Shown in pieces: positions 26,153-40,600 of a stretch of 64,000 bases of DNA. The first letter of the stretch is position 1. Every line of letters starts with the position of its first letter. The notes beneath the pieces are model-generated. The model was not told the DNA's origin. It ran no database searches and was given only the letters and a program-made list of their open reading frames with translations. The translations under genes and the position numbers were made by a program. Source of the DNA: Amia ocellicauda (Eukaryota; Chordata; Actinopteri; Amiiformes; Amiidae); the NCBI RefSeq assembly GCF_036373705.1, contig NC_089869.1, positions 14,705,676-14,769,675 of the forward strand. Reading direction: 5' to 3'.

Positions 26153-26600
26153 TCTGATCTGTGTAAGGATCATTATAATTGGATGAACCCCAACAAAGCC
26201 AGAAAAAGAACAGATAACGGTGACACACACGCACACACACAGATATTAATGCATAAAAGGTGTTTAAAGCGCAGGTGATGTGGTTGAAAGTGCAGCCGCC
26301 TCTGTGCTGTGCGGAGCAGTTGCATGCAGTGAGTTTCACGCCTTCTCCTGTGATGCCCAATGCTGTTGCACCAGTCAATGCACACACACGAGTCGCATGC
26401 ACTCCCAGTATAACTCAGCCAGTTCAGACACTTGTTTCTTCTTGCCGCCAGCAGCCGAGGGGGCAGCGTTAGGCAGAGGAGATGCTGACGTCTGCGGCCA
26501 CCAGCCAACGGGAGCCTTCGCTCCAGTGGAAACCACAGGAAAAGAGCCCATTAACTGGGACAGACTGGCAGCCAACAGGAACATGTGGAAAACGAGTGTG
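26153..26600 (-). promoter_or_regulatory. Probable gdf10 promoter and 5' untranslated region
   Basis: This stretch is clearly richer in G, C and CpG than its surroundings and sits directly upstream of the gdf10 start codon, as expected for a CpG-type promoter. I see no TATA box. Overlapping open frames on both strands here reflect base composition, not genes. Confidence 0.45.
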
Positions 26601-26715
26601 GTTTCTGCCCTGACCGAGAGTCGACAAACCCCACACCATGAGTTTCAATGCAACACCACTCGTCTTCTTCTTCAAGATATTGATATCAAATTCAACATGA
26701 AGATAATAATCATCG

Positions 26716-26743
26716 CCAGCAGCAGCAGCAGCAGCATCAATAA

Positions 26744-26778
<35 letters not shown>

Positions 26779-26856
26779 ACAAAAATAAGTATAATTATAG
26801 CTACAGCATCATCAGCATCATCATCATCATCATCATTATTATTATTATTATTATTA
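26716..26856. repeat. Compound CAG / ACT / ATC / ATT trinucleotide array
   Basis: Short CAG runs (about 26716-26735), ACT (26745-26778), ATC (26806-26835) and ATT (26836-26856) follow one another upstream of gdf10. The long serine, threonine and isoleucine frame across them is a repeat artefact. Confidence 0.9.
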
Positions 26857-29800
26857 GGCTATTATTATTGTATTATTACTAGTACTACTTGAAATATATT
26901 GATAATTAAATATAAGTATATACGCAGTGATACGCAATAAAGATTATAATCAATTAATTTATTATAATTTCCATTGACTTTTTACTGCTTTAATTACATC
27001 GACCTGCAAAACAGGGTTTTAAGCTGCCCCAAGTGCTGTATGGGCAGTAATAGAAAAAAACATTGGAGGTATTATTTTAATTAATACATTAATAAGCTAG
27101 TACAACCCCCCACTTCTAGTGATGTATACTGTATATCATAGATGATGATGATGATTATTAATTATAATATAACTATCTGAAGTATTGGTAGCATCGGAAG
27201 TTGTAGCAGTATTTGTAAATATTTTTGACGGTAAGGAAAAGAAACAGCGTGGCAAAAAAGTTGGTTACTGACTTTGAAAGTATTCCTAAAGGGTGATTTT
27301 CGTTTTTTTCTTTATATTTATATATAGTTTTGGAAAATAGATCATCATACCCAAAATGTACGGTTTTAATTGAATATTTTGATAGTCTTTACAGTTAATT
27401 CAAAACTCAAGAGAAGAATATCACTTATAAATAAATACTTAGAGACGTAAACAAACGATGTAAATGTAAAAGATGTAACTTACTATTCAGGTGATGTTTT
27501 AATAGAAATACATCGATTCCTCAATGAATAAATATGTGCTATACACTTTTTTATTCATGTATGTACATGCTCACTGTTGTAAACAAATCTTTAATAATAA
27601 AGCAAGTAAGATATGTGTTGGTTACACCATACAGCTGTCACTAAAAACGATTCGACTAAACATAAAGGTCCCTGTTTTATTATGTAGATTGCATTTATGT
27701 TTCTAATTGTCTTGATCTTGATCTGATTACTCTATTGCACTGCTACATATACTTGAGTATATTATCCAAGCTCTTGATTTGAATGCTCTCATTTGAGAAA
27801 AGCACACACCCCTTCATTTATTATAAGTTCAAGTTTGCAAACAATAATTACAAAAACATGACGGTGTTCCTTCGAAGTGTGAAAACAAAAGTAAGCAAAT
27901 ACTGGTTTAAGGTAGTACAAAACGGTCCTCTTGAGAATTAGTTCTGGGATGTATTGTGGGGTCCTTTGATTTTATTCATGGCATTATGTACATGACCTCA
28001 ACTGGGGAATGTTCTAACCTCTTCTTTTTTTTGTTTCATGTCTGCAGTACTCCAGTACAATGCTGGTCCTGTGAAAGTAGGCAGCTTCAGCAGGAGGTAG
28101 TAACAAGCTGGGCAGTTTGGGCCAGTATACCATTAAATGCCTCTGAACCTACTGGAAACTTCTATTCACTTCACACTTGTATGTGTCTTAAATCTGCCTT
28201 AAAACTTCGAGGAACCTTGCCACTCTGACATTGTTACTAGCGAATTAAAGAATAAATCAAGGAATAGCGAGTGTCTCTTGCTGTATTTTATTGTAGAACA
28301 GCAGGCATGCAAAGCCATTAAGCTGTATTACTTTGACTCTTTTGATGGAAAAAGTATGTGGTGAAGGAATTCAAATTAGCTCTGGGTCACATCATTCCTT
28401 CGTCCTGAATATAACTAATCAATGGCATCTCTAAGGCACCTTGAAAAAGGAGCTGTGCAATTCCTGCTCATGCTGAATATTATTGGTAGTGTGGATGTTT
28501 TGTTCATTAAAGCTCTTGCCAAGAAATGATCTTAATAAATAGCATACGTCACAGCTGTGAGGATGGTCTCTGTGGGGTTTGCGCTTTCTCTGTGTTTGTC
28601 CCAGATTGTAAACCAGATTATTATTTGCATTTCCACACTGCTGCACTATCCGAATGTATAGCTGGTTACAAAATATAACTCTGACAACATTTAGAAAGGG
28701 AAAAAAAAGATACAGAACTTATTGGTCTAATATGATGCAGTGCAGGAGTTCTGACAACCTCAATAGACATGTAGACATATTTGCCTAGACTTGCCTGACT
28801 AAGGGAATGTGAGATTGGGGTTGTCCTCCTCCCAAACTTCAGTTTAAACCTTCATGCAGGTTAAAGTTAATATATCTACTGTACATAAACCAACAGTTGA
28901 AATGGTTTTGAGCTTTATTGGGAATAATAACCCAGTGAAACCATGTTAAGATAGTTTGCTACAATCTGCTCTTTTATTGCTTCTTCTTAAAATCACGTAA
29001 TTGTTGGACTGCACATTAAATACATAAGCAACGTTTGGTTGAAAACCTATTTCAGAGTCCTTATTTTCCATATGAAAGCAGGAGTGTTAACCCTGTTGTG
29101 TTGGCTTATTACCAGTCCCCTCCCTCCCCGTTTACTCTCCAAAAGTCCTAATTTCTTTGCGCTGTTAATCACTGCAAGACAGTCATGAAAATATTGTCTG
29201 AACTAAAATGGCATTTCTGTGTGTTACCCCCTTCATTTGAATGTTGTTGTAAATAATAACAAATGTCTTGTTGTTCTGACAAATGTTCATGGCTATTTCC
29301 ATTGGTTCAAAGCATATTTTTATACCTGGGTCACATTGAAACTGTATTATTGTACAGATCCCAAAATGCACATTTACCAGTTTTCCATTTTATGCTCACA
29401 CTTGTTTCTCCATTTTGTTCTGCCTTAATTCAGCCATTAAAGCAAACATTAATATGAATTATCTATTTAATAGGAGACCTAGTCAAATCCATTACAATGA
29501 TAAATGGCATGGAACCTATTTAAAAATGAAAAATGAGTTTTAAACAACATTTTTCAAGACTCCTCCTCAAAATGATGGATGGGGTCTTCAATATTAAACA
29601 CACTCAATCATAAGACAAACCTACAAATTGAGTTGTAACTTCAGTTAATGATTGTGACAGGGCAATTTCTGAGAACAATGGGACAATCCTAACCTCCTTT
29701 TTGAATAGAAATTATATTTTTAAAAGCAAAGCTGCACACAGCTAACTATAATAATAATATAATATCAATAATAATGATAAATAAATAATAAATAATATGT

Positions 29801-32480
29801 AAATTACTTATTATTACACAAATACTTGACAATCTCCACTTTTATTTGGTATTGATCAGAAGAAAAGACATGCCAGTACATGAAATACAGTGAAGACATT
29901 TTATCTGCATAAATGTTAAAACAGCTATGGGGTCTTAGCCAACAACTAAGACACTGTACTTCATTTCAAAGACATTCTCAATGATTGACCCATTTAGAAA
30001 AACACTTTTTGTGCTTTTCTTGGTTGCTGCCCAAATGCCATAGTAACAGTCATTTTATTGTTATGGCAAAATAACTAATTATAAACCACTTTTGAGTGTT
30101 ATTGAAACAATTTTGGAGGAATGAAGAAACACTGTAGATTTAATGAGGTGGATTGTACCAGATAAAAATGGACACAATGTGAATACAAAAACAATCAAAT
30201 AAAATAATAGACTTTTGACAAAACCCCATAAGGAAGCACTTTAAACGTGTGTGTGGGAGAGGACGTACGTATTTCCTTAAATGTACCCATGTAAAAATAG
30301 ATAAAGTATAAAGGATCCTTTGAATAAATGTTTTGTGCCAGGTAGCATGCATTCATATGCTTTATAAACTAGAATGGTGAGGAGAAAAAAAATCTGAAAG
30401 TGAAAACTATTCTATGTGAGGGTTTACGGTACTAACCCCCAAGGAGATATAATAAAGTTGTAAAGCATTCAACTTTTAGAGGAAAACCCATAAAACACTG
30501 AGTGTTTAGGAGATTTTGAGTAAAAAAAACACACACAAACAGAAACCTGCACAAGTACACACAATCTTGGTTTTTCTATCTCAAATATTTTTCACAGAAA
30601 ATAAATAAATGTATTCATGGGGAAAGAATGCAAGCTGTTAATTCTGTCTTTTGAGATGAAATAGTTCTTAAGTGTTAATTTGTTTTCAAGCATTATAATT
30701 GTTACTGAGCTTATTATTCCAATCTTCGGTCTAATAAAGGTATGGTGAATTTGGCTTTGAAACTAGAACAGAAGCGATCTAGAATTGTTATTGTCTCCAA
30801 AACAATCGGAGAACATGCCAGTACATTATTGGCTGTTCCTTTATTTATCATTGACCTAACCCATTTCTTTAGGCGTTATGATGATTTGAGCAAAGCACAG
30901 TCCTACAGTGTTTCATTCTGCCCACATGTTCATCAATCACTTTCTGGGCTTCCTAACAGCAAGGCCATGTGCTCTTCCGTCCACCCAACAGAATAGTTAA
31001 AGCACAAGTTTCTTGCACCAAAGGAGTGGTAGTGGTTTGCTGATTTTAATTTTATTTAATTTTTACATTTGAGTAAAGCTGTACAAATGGAATATTAATA
31101 CACTGGAAGGTGGAATTTACATACCTTTCAAACCTTCAAACCATCACCAGACAAGCATAACAAAAATCTCTCAGATAATAAAGACACAAGAGATTATATA
31201 CTGTACAATTCATTCCCTTATAGCTGAATGAGGAGATTATTATTCAGTCTCTGGCTTCTGAAGCTGATAGACTGAAATACACACACAAGGCAGCTCAGAA
31301 TTTGATACATAATACATTTAATCTTATGCATATAGAGTATTATAAAACCCTGTAGAATATTAAGTGATCTGTCAGGGACTCAATAATGGTACTGATTTAA
31401 TAAAACATTAGATATATATTATATAACCCTTATGAATTTACAACTGGTCGTAATTCATATCAAAATGGGAGTTTAACATTTCAAGACAATTATCAATGAG
31501 TAATCTTGCTCATTTAGGAAATAATCATTCTGATAACTCTAAGTACAAATAACAACAACAGTAATAATCATCATCTTCGTCATCTATTGGAATTGCTTCG
31601 CCACAGTATTTCTCCCAAGCGCAAATCAAATAGTTTCTTTGTCCTTGCCTTGAAAAGAAAGCTGTACATGAAAAAGTTTATGAAAGCCTTCATGTTTGTG
31701 GCACAGCACTGTTTAATCTTATAAATCAATTGAGATGGTAGGGAATGTGGAAAAAATCTTTTGCACACATTTTACACAATGGTGTATCTAAAGGATTAGT
31801 TTCTAGTTTTGTGTTTCTTGGGTAACACTGTGTTTTTCTACTGTTTTTTTCTTGTTTTGCTGTAGAATGAAATGGAAATTGGTACTGTACATCTCAGATT
31901 GGTTTTTCTGGCCAAGCATATCGTTTTCCTTGGCTTCATAAATCATGCAGCAGAATATGGGTAGCTCGTCTAAAAAGTATGCTTTCAGGATGTATAATGA
32001 CATGCTATATTTTACTTAGCGTTACAAATATAAACATTGCTCGTTTCTTTTTTAAATTTTAAATCCACTGGAAGCATTGCTTTGAGGGTTTCCCTTTACC
32101 TACAGATTCCCCTCCGCACGTTTTCTTTTTTTTCTTCAGACAAATGAAAAGAACATACCACACTGTGAACACTTACATATAAGGCAAAGCTTTCTGGATT
32201 TCACAAAGCAAGGTTTATTTAAAAATACAAAAAAGTCGAAAAATGTAAAACACTTGAAAGTTGAAGTAATATGCCAGTTCATAGTTCTGGGTTTGTGCCT
32301 GCGGTAGATTATATAATACAGTTTTATTCTTGTGCAGGGATTCCTCTGTCTTTCTGTTGTGTTGTAAAACACTCCCACATCGGGGAGATTGCTCAGACCT
32401 TGTGCCTTGGGTTTATTACTAACATGACTCTACTTTTGACAACTGTGACTAGTATGGTTTCAGAATAAGGGCAGCTTTGA
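26857..32480. other. Gene-poor interval, first part
   Basis: No exon with splice sites and recognisable protein is seen. The sequence is AT-rich with scattered short simple repeats. The open frames here, such as one at 30742-30996, are short and match no family I know. It may hold distal regulatory sequence for gdf10 or its neighbours. Confidence 0.5.
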
Positions 32481-34600
32481 TCTTTGGTACTCTGTCATTC
32501 AAAATTAGTTTCCCCTCAAGATCTGGCCTTTCATCTGGTGCAGGCTCCCCACTCAGGATACAGAGTTTTACAATTGATGCTCTGTGCCTTGCGAACATCT
32601 CTATTTAAGTCAGTCGCTTTTTCACCGATGGCATGGACTGGGTTTGTACAGAAATGTGTATCAGAAAAGGCTACAAGAGCATCAAAATAAGAAGCTGTTG
32701 TTTTTTTCACTTGTTGCCACATGGCAGGTATAAGCATTACCACCATTTGGTCTTTATGATTTTTGATTGATTTGTTTTACCTTTGTTTCCTTGATAAGTC
32801 ACTCATCAAAGCAAAGAAGAAGTTACTTTGAGCAGAGCTTGACACCTGTTGGATTTAATTTCTGAAGGCCCGTCTTCTAACTGTATTCTGTTTAAATATA
32901 TCTGTAATATCTATGTTTTATGCATTATACACCTTAATCAAGAATGTACAATGGCACACTGAAAAACAATTTCTATACAATGTAAATAAAAACATCCTTT
33001 GAATATTTATATTGGAAGATTTATTATTTAATTTTTTTACCAATTAAAGTTGGGGCTGCCTGGCCTGTTGGTTAAGACAGTTCCCTGGGAGCAACAGTTG
33101 GATAGAGTTGTGACAGTTTGACAGGTCATAGGAGGTGTCTGACATCCCTACCGTGCCCCTCAGAACAGGTCCTGACCTTGCTACATTGATAGAAAGATAG
33201 TATGTCATTGTGATGACACTGATCGCAGTCAGGAAAGGTATGCAACTTCTCTTCGACTGATTTTCCTCTCAGTACAGGCAGAAGCCAAGGAGCTAGACTT
33301 TTCCCACAGCTTCACAATGTTTCTAGTTTAATGTAACAATTGAATCTGATGACGTAGAACATGAAACCATAATTAGGAACTATATACACACTAGTTATTA
33401 AAATGTAGTATTCCTAAAGCACTCTTGCCCATTTTGGCTTTTTGGACATCTGGTTCTCAACTGATGATATTAACTGACCCAAATATAGACTTACTGATGA
33501 CCTCGTCTAGCTTGGTGCCATTGACTTCAAACACCATGGGAAGAGCGCATTTGTTCAAAAACGCATATGTTTCTTGAATTTCATTTTCATACCTGCTGTG
33601 ATGCTAGTTTAATCTTTTTTTCAACTCATGATTGTAACTCTTCTGGGGTTGAAGGAAAGAAAAGCTTATGTGTGTTTAATTATGTTTGCTTTGAAATAAT
33701 GAACAACAAGGATATAAAGTCACATGGTCCCTATGTGTGGTGTACATTTTTCTCGATCTCATATGATAGCACTCTATGAAAGCAAAATACTCAGACTTGT
33801 AGGTTTTCCAGCTTCTTGGAACTTGCATCTCTTTTGGTTTCATTCATATCACTGCTCAGATAGTATATGGCAATTGCTATGGGGTTTTCTTATTGCCAAG
33901 AATTATATCATCAGTCTTCAACTGGTAACTTTAGCTCGGCCTTTTGACTTCCAATCTGAGAAACACATCTATGCTAGTTCTCAAGGAGGCTATTATGGCA
34001 TTTGTCAAACCTCAGCACAATTCCTGCATGGAAATTATATCTTTATTGTCATGATAAGCACCATGAGTCTCCAATGCCTTACTTTAAGAATGTGCGGTGG
34101 GCTCAGAACAGTATCCAGTGAAGCTTTTTCAACATACATCTTGTGAATTAGAAAAGGATAAGGAGGTTTGAGGTTCAGTTTATGGGCCAACTTGTAGTTA
34201 GACTTGAATTAAACTACAGAGAAAAAAAGGCACATTCCTGGAAAATGATAATCTAGTGCCATCCAAACTCCTTACAACTCTGGGTGGATAATATAACAGT
34301 AATTTACACTGGTTTGCAGCCTAAAGCTCTTTATCTCGGTATGAAAACCTTTCCGAGGTTGTAGATGTTGTCTATTGTAGAGAACACTGCATCCATAGAA
34401 AGGTCACCAGCTGAACAATGGCGGTGAATTTATGTGTTCTCCTCCCATTGATGACTCAGTGTTTACCTTTTGTTCCATATTGATGGTTAAGGGTCCATTC
34501 AGAGTCCGCCTTTGGCAAAGAAATTGAGATTATGGTAGTTTTAACAACTAACACCATTAAAAACTATAATGTAGACTGTAGTTCAGTTTGTAATGAAATT
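32480..34600 (-). pseudogene. Possible decayed coding relic (unidentified)
   Basis: On the minus strand, several short frames separated by stops and shifts read like protein. Examples are KLAHKLNLKPPYPFLIHKMY near 34.15 kb, NKCALPMVFEVNGTKLDEV near 33.5 kb, and a 71-codon frame at 32746-32531 with YFDALVAFSDTHFCTNPV. They lie in one direction over about 2 kb without introns, which would fit an old retrocopy or a dead transposon. I do not recognise the source, and chance is not excluded. Confidence 0.25.
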
Positions 34601-37600
34601 CAGAACTTAATTAAACAAATGACAAAGAAGGAGACAAAATAAATACATTAAAACAAAATCTAAACAGTCTGACAAGTGTTCACAAGGAATAAATTGATCA
34701 CTATACTTACAGTATTACAGACAAATAAATGTACACTCCAGCCAGCATTGTACTGCAACTGACTGCTCTATGAATTCATAAGAAAAAAACAAGGAATATG
34801 AACACAGATGATCAATATACAATAATTCCCTGTGAAGTAAAAAAAAAGAATAATTCCATGTGCCTTAAAAAATAATCTGAATTTGATTTAACTCATTTTG
34901 CATTCCTTGAGAGAGAGAAAGAGAGAGAACTTTAGCAGTAATTTATTGTCAGATCTGATAGCACACTGAGCTTCTCTTTAATTGATCTCACTCACTCGCT
35001 ATATTGACATTAAACGTCTAGACATATTCAACACTTTTCTTTACCTGTACGTATTTTGAATAAAGTCTTTTGAATTCCCAGCCAATAAAAACAAAAGCAG
35101 ACTGCCAGGTTGCAGAGGAAAAGGGGGTAATTCTGCCTTAGGGTATTTAAATTCATTGACTTAGTAAAATACAGTCTGCAGCAGGAAGAATGAGTCTGGA
35201 CAGTAGATAAATCTGATTATTACTATCAGGGGATATACTACACTGAAGGTTAGGTTACAAAAGTCAATTTTCTTGTATTTATTGTTCTGTAAAAAAAGAA
35301 AAAAAAAAAGGTGAGGGTTTTAAAATCATGCTGCAATGACTGCACCATTGTCTTAGACTCCAATGTAGTGCCGCTCTCATTGTTGAAATGAATCCTTTTT
35401 CAAATCCTTGCCTTAAACCTGTGCTGAGAAAAATAAACTTAAACTAAATACAGTAGTTATTTTATTTCATTCCTGGAAATCTAACATGATGGTGACTGAA
35501 ATATATTTATTTATATTTCAAAGGTAGTAGCAAAAGAGACATTGCTATTAAATCTGAGTTTCTGTAGTTCTGGCAAAGTTTTCATTGAGGAAATCTGTGA
35601 ATTATCATCTAATGAATATAAGGTGACATGGCTTTTGCACAGCTAGTTCATATTTGATGGGATAAATTATCAGGCAGCACAACCGTCTATAACTTCAAAG
35701 GTTATTTTTTGTATGCATTAATCGAATATATACTGAAGTGTAGATATACATTCATTTAATTACTGGAAAAAAAGGTTACTCAGAGTTAAATCTTTGTCCA
35801 GAGTTTATTATAGCTGGAATGCATATCTCAATGAACCACAGAATAAAACGTTCATAAGGATAGTACTGTAATGTACTGTAGTGGCATTCCAGCATGTTCC
35901 CTGGATTGAAGAGTGAAAATCAAACCACTGACTTTTATAAAGACAATATTAGTTTAAGAATATCAGCTGAAAACAACATTTGGCAGCTTCAGATATGTTC
36001 CATGAAAACAGGCCCATTTTCAATAAAGTCCAATGATTAGAACCAGATGAAAATCTGGAATAGGGCTTTCAATTTTTAACAACTGCGTCATGCAGGACTG
36101 CTTGACATTTTGCTGACAAGACAATATGATTTGCAGGGTGGTAAACCTCACCTGAGCTAAACCAATTACTTTACACAACATCAGATCATTTCACAAGAAC
36201 ACTCTGTTTTTCACATAGAGACACATATTATCTGAATTGAATTACATTTGATTTGACCTGTTTTACTTTACAGAAACCTCATACAAAACCTGCAGGACAA
36301 AGTCAGTCCCCTTTTTGGGTAATCAACCTTGATCACTTTATGGTTTATGTTGATTATGGATCATTACAAATTTCACTGCAGTTAAATACATAAGCTGATG
36401 ACCATTAAAAGAATCTCCAAATTATTTAGTTTGTCTCCATCTTAATACAAATCTATTCTATGGTGTTCATAGAGCATTATTTAAATGGGAGGTGGGAGTG
36501 TGTTGGTATGCTCAATTGACTTTTTCCACTTTTGTGTCTGAAATTAAATGATTGAGTATGTACCTCATCCTAATTCCTTCTAATTTAGCAAGACATATCT
36601 ACTAAACATTGTAATTTATTACTAAAAAGAACAAAGAAAATGCATAAGATCCAACAAAATCAAAGACTGTGCTTAAGGTCCTCTAGTCATTTATCTAGGA
36701 AGTAGAATTATTGGCTTCTGATGGTTTGGGGAATATAAATATCTTTTGCAGTATGTCATGCATTTAGAGATAAACTCATATACTTATTCTGCACTCTGAC
36801 ATTCTAGCAACATGACATCACAGCGAAAGCAACTACTTTGCACTGAAAATGTTTCTTGTATGTGTGCAAATGGGAAATAGATACACTGCAAGGAGACCAT
36901 TTTAACTGAAATTCTCAAATATCTGACCCCACTAAATTTAGAATGTTATCTGAGGGCCATTCACAATTATCTATTGAATAATGAATGGATTTGCCTACCA
37001 ACACATTGCCCTCACATATTATATACTTTCCTTTATGATTAAAACAAGCTCAAGGAAAAATGTTTTAAGAACTTTGAGTGAGTCAGTGAGTCGGCTCAAT
37101 GGAAGTAATCCCATGTAAATCTCTACAGGATATTATACTGAATGCGTGTGGGCATATCACGTTCCATTCAAACATTATTCAATAGTCCTATGTTGCTATA
37201 CGTCAAAGAAAACAACAGGAAAAATATATTGAGTTAGGAAGTTAGGGATATATTATGTGTAATTTCATTCAAGATATTTTGCTGTAATATAATATGTTTA
37301 CACAGAGTTACTGGAAGCATATTATTTTTAGTATTATTGTATCATTCGAGGAGTAATTATGCTAATGAAATAAAAATAATAATCTTGATTTAAATTTTTG
37401 ATGGATTGTATTCAAATTACTTTAAGGTTACTCTTAGCTAAACACTTTGTTTGTGTTTGATGTGAACTAATGCTGTCCACTGAGGTCATTAATTTCCATT
37501 GTAAAATTTGAATAATTAAGGGTTTTGGCAATCAATCCTAGAATGTAATTTCCTCTTCAGTTGAATCCACTGAGGTTTGAGGCCTCACTCTTAAGGTTAA

Positions 37601-40600
37601 GGTCATAGGCCCACGGGGCATGTACAGGAAATAGCTATATGCAGCTTACATTTTAATGAATATGATTGCATACTTGTAAATATAACACCAAAACTAAAGT
37701 CTTGGAACAAATTCGCATATTTGAAAAACAGAAACAAAAATAGCTCAACAGTGTGGTAATCCTCCACAGAAGGACATGTGACATTCCTACGGCCTTGTGG
37801 GTCAACACTGTAACAATAAAAAGGTTCTGTAATCAAGTTGTGAAGTTATCAAATTTCACGTCTTTTTTTCCATCTTTTTTCTTTTTATAGCAATTCAAAA
37901 CCTTCCAAAAAATGTATTACTGTTGAATAGCAATTTGAATGCAAACCACAAAAAATAATCAGCCATCAGACTTAAAGGCAACCTAAATATTGACATTTTT
38001 CACTGCATAAAGTAGCTATTGAGGGATGAAAAAACGAGAACACAGCCATATGTCAGCCATGTGAATACACATCAATTCTACGGGAATATTGCAAACCTTC
38101 CATTCATTTCCCTGAATCACTTCTTGTGCCAAGCGGCGTAAGTTAAACGCTCCTAATGCCATCATTAATAGGCTTTTGTTTAAAACATCCCCATCGAATT
38201 TGAAAAATAATGCACAAAAGGAGGCTTTATTGTTTTATTGGTCTCCATGGCGTTTGTACACAGAGGTGGGGACATAATTAAAGTGAAACATTAAAATGTC
38301 ACGTACCAATTAAAAAATAAAGGGCTGCTGTACTTTTTGACATATTTTTCCACACGTGCAGGCCAGGCAATCACAGGAGCAATTGAACTCAACCTTTAAA
38401 ATGGGATTCTCTGCCACTCGTAACAGAAGGACCTTTTTGGGGAAAATCGGCGACCACCTGCATATACAGTGAACAATATCGATCATGCAGAAGCAAAAAA
38501 CGGGTATCTATTTATTGAGACAAATTCAGTGGAGGAAGGAAAATATTTTATTAGCTCAGCAATGACCAGTTTCCACTGTTGGTATAGTGCATGATAATAT
38601 GGACCGAACAGCAGCCCATTGTTTGCAGACAGAATGGCGCTCTGTATGGGGCCACTGCTGGATCCTAAACATCACAGACAGAAGGAAACTATACACTGGA
38701 ATTCTTCTCCTTCTATTAACGTTTTATTAGGCATGTGAACAGGTCAGAAAGTTGCACTCACCGCACAATTGGTCTGTGGTTCAGAGCAGTTGTATAATTT
38801 TGCACTTTAAAACAAGCTTAGCGCAAGGCTTCTGGCAGCAAAATCTAAGATGCAGGCCCTGTGATTACTTCAATATCAGTTTTACTGCTAAAACAACAGG
38901 CCCAAGTTCAAGAACCAAGCACCCTTAATGAAAGGCACATGTGGAAAAATCTTAACAAGGAAACAACTTTAATGATTTAAAAACGTAACAGATCGCTTAT
39001 GACAATTGTGGCTGAACCGTAACAATGTGAAAGTGTACCTCTGTGGTTTGCACAGCAGCCCGGACTGCCCTCCCAGTCACTACATCCATTAAAATGACAG
39101 CTGCCATTAACTACTATTTCTGCACTGCATTTTTTATCATTTACCATTTGACCTATTATTTGTCCACCCATAAAATATGCTGTGGTTTATACAGGAAATC
39201 CACTTACAGCTCCATCCATAAAATTAAAATTGCAGTAGCTTGGTAGCTAAGTATTTATGCACAACAACTTTAACTTCTTAGAAATGATTGATTTATTTAA
39301 ATACATATAAATACATTAAATAGCCATGTAAGGCAGAATAAACCCAGAATGAACACAGCTAAGATATAGTTTAATGTTGAGGTTTTTGTTGTGTTTCTTT
39401 TCAGTGTCACATATTGTATCCCTACAATCAGTATTTCTAAATAACAAAAATAGTGCTTCTTAATAACCATGCACAGAAAACGAGATTTGAGTAATTTCCT
39501 GGTGAAGACTTTTTTCGTTGCTCCCAATCCACCTCATCTTATTAGCCAGAACTCTCCCGTGAACCAGAGCAGTTGGCAGCCTCAGTTTGCCAAGGATGAT
39601 ATCTCAGGACTATATCGACCACTAAACTGTCAAGGTTTGTGTATTTGGCTCTTATTTCCTTAGTTTAAAGGGAATCATGGGGCAAGTCTTTCTAACTGAC
39701 ATCTCCAAACTTATACATAATATTTAACTGTACCTTCTTCCCAAGATAAATCATAAAGGGCAGCATCATTGCATGTGGTATAGCTGAAAACCATATCTGC
39801 CTTAACAAGCCCAGACAGTCTTATGGAAATGCAAAAATTGCTATCCACTTAAAGCGTGTTGTGATCAAATTATAGATATTGGATTTACTGAAAGTAAAAC
39901 CATAAGCAGAATTTAATTCATTACATTTTAAAAGTTATTATGACTGCCTTTAATTAAGTGATTTTTTTTTTGTATTAAGCTGTCTTAACAGTTAAGTCTC
40001 TGTTGACTAGACTAAGCTAAATCTGCCTGCTGAGATGTTGTCTAGGCAAAAGCAAGAATTTGTCCTGGATCGCACTGTCAGGCTGATAATATTGCAAAAG
40101 ATTAGACTAAAAACAACATGGGCACTGTATGCATGTATATGAGAATACTGGTATTTTATCTCCTCATCAGATTCTGAATTCCAGTTTTTATTGACTTAAT
40201 CATGTAATAAGAATGGGAAAATGTAGGTTATGCATCTGTCTGAAATAGCTGTGCATGTATATGAATGTTTACGAAAATATGAAAGGAGAAAAAACATGTA
40301 CATGTTTTCTTCATATCGTTTTGTCTTGAAATGAGTGACATTGCAGTATTTATGAATTGATTTACATGGTGTCAATTTATATGATGATAAATCCTTGATG
40401 TAACTTTGGTCACATTACATATACAATTGACATGTGCTAAAACTAGGGGTACAGATCAATATAGAGGTAGCAGTACCATTGACACATTTGCAGAAATTCA
40501 AGTTATCAATTAGTGCAATTGTGAAAAATCACTTGCGTGGGATTTTAATGGAATGAGTCTTGTTTAGTAAAATAAATAACATAAATGTACACCTTGTTGA

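Noticed and set aside
26280-26882. 200-codon plus-strand frame rich in Ser, Thr and Ile
   Set aside because: Half of it is trinucleotide repeat and the rest is the CpG-rich promoter of gdf10; no homology or splice sites.
33724-34146. 140-codon plus-strand frame
   Set aside because: No recognisable protein, no splice sites or promoter; it overlaps the decayed minus-strand stretch.
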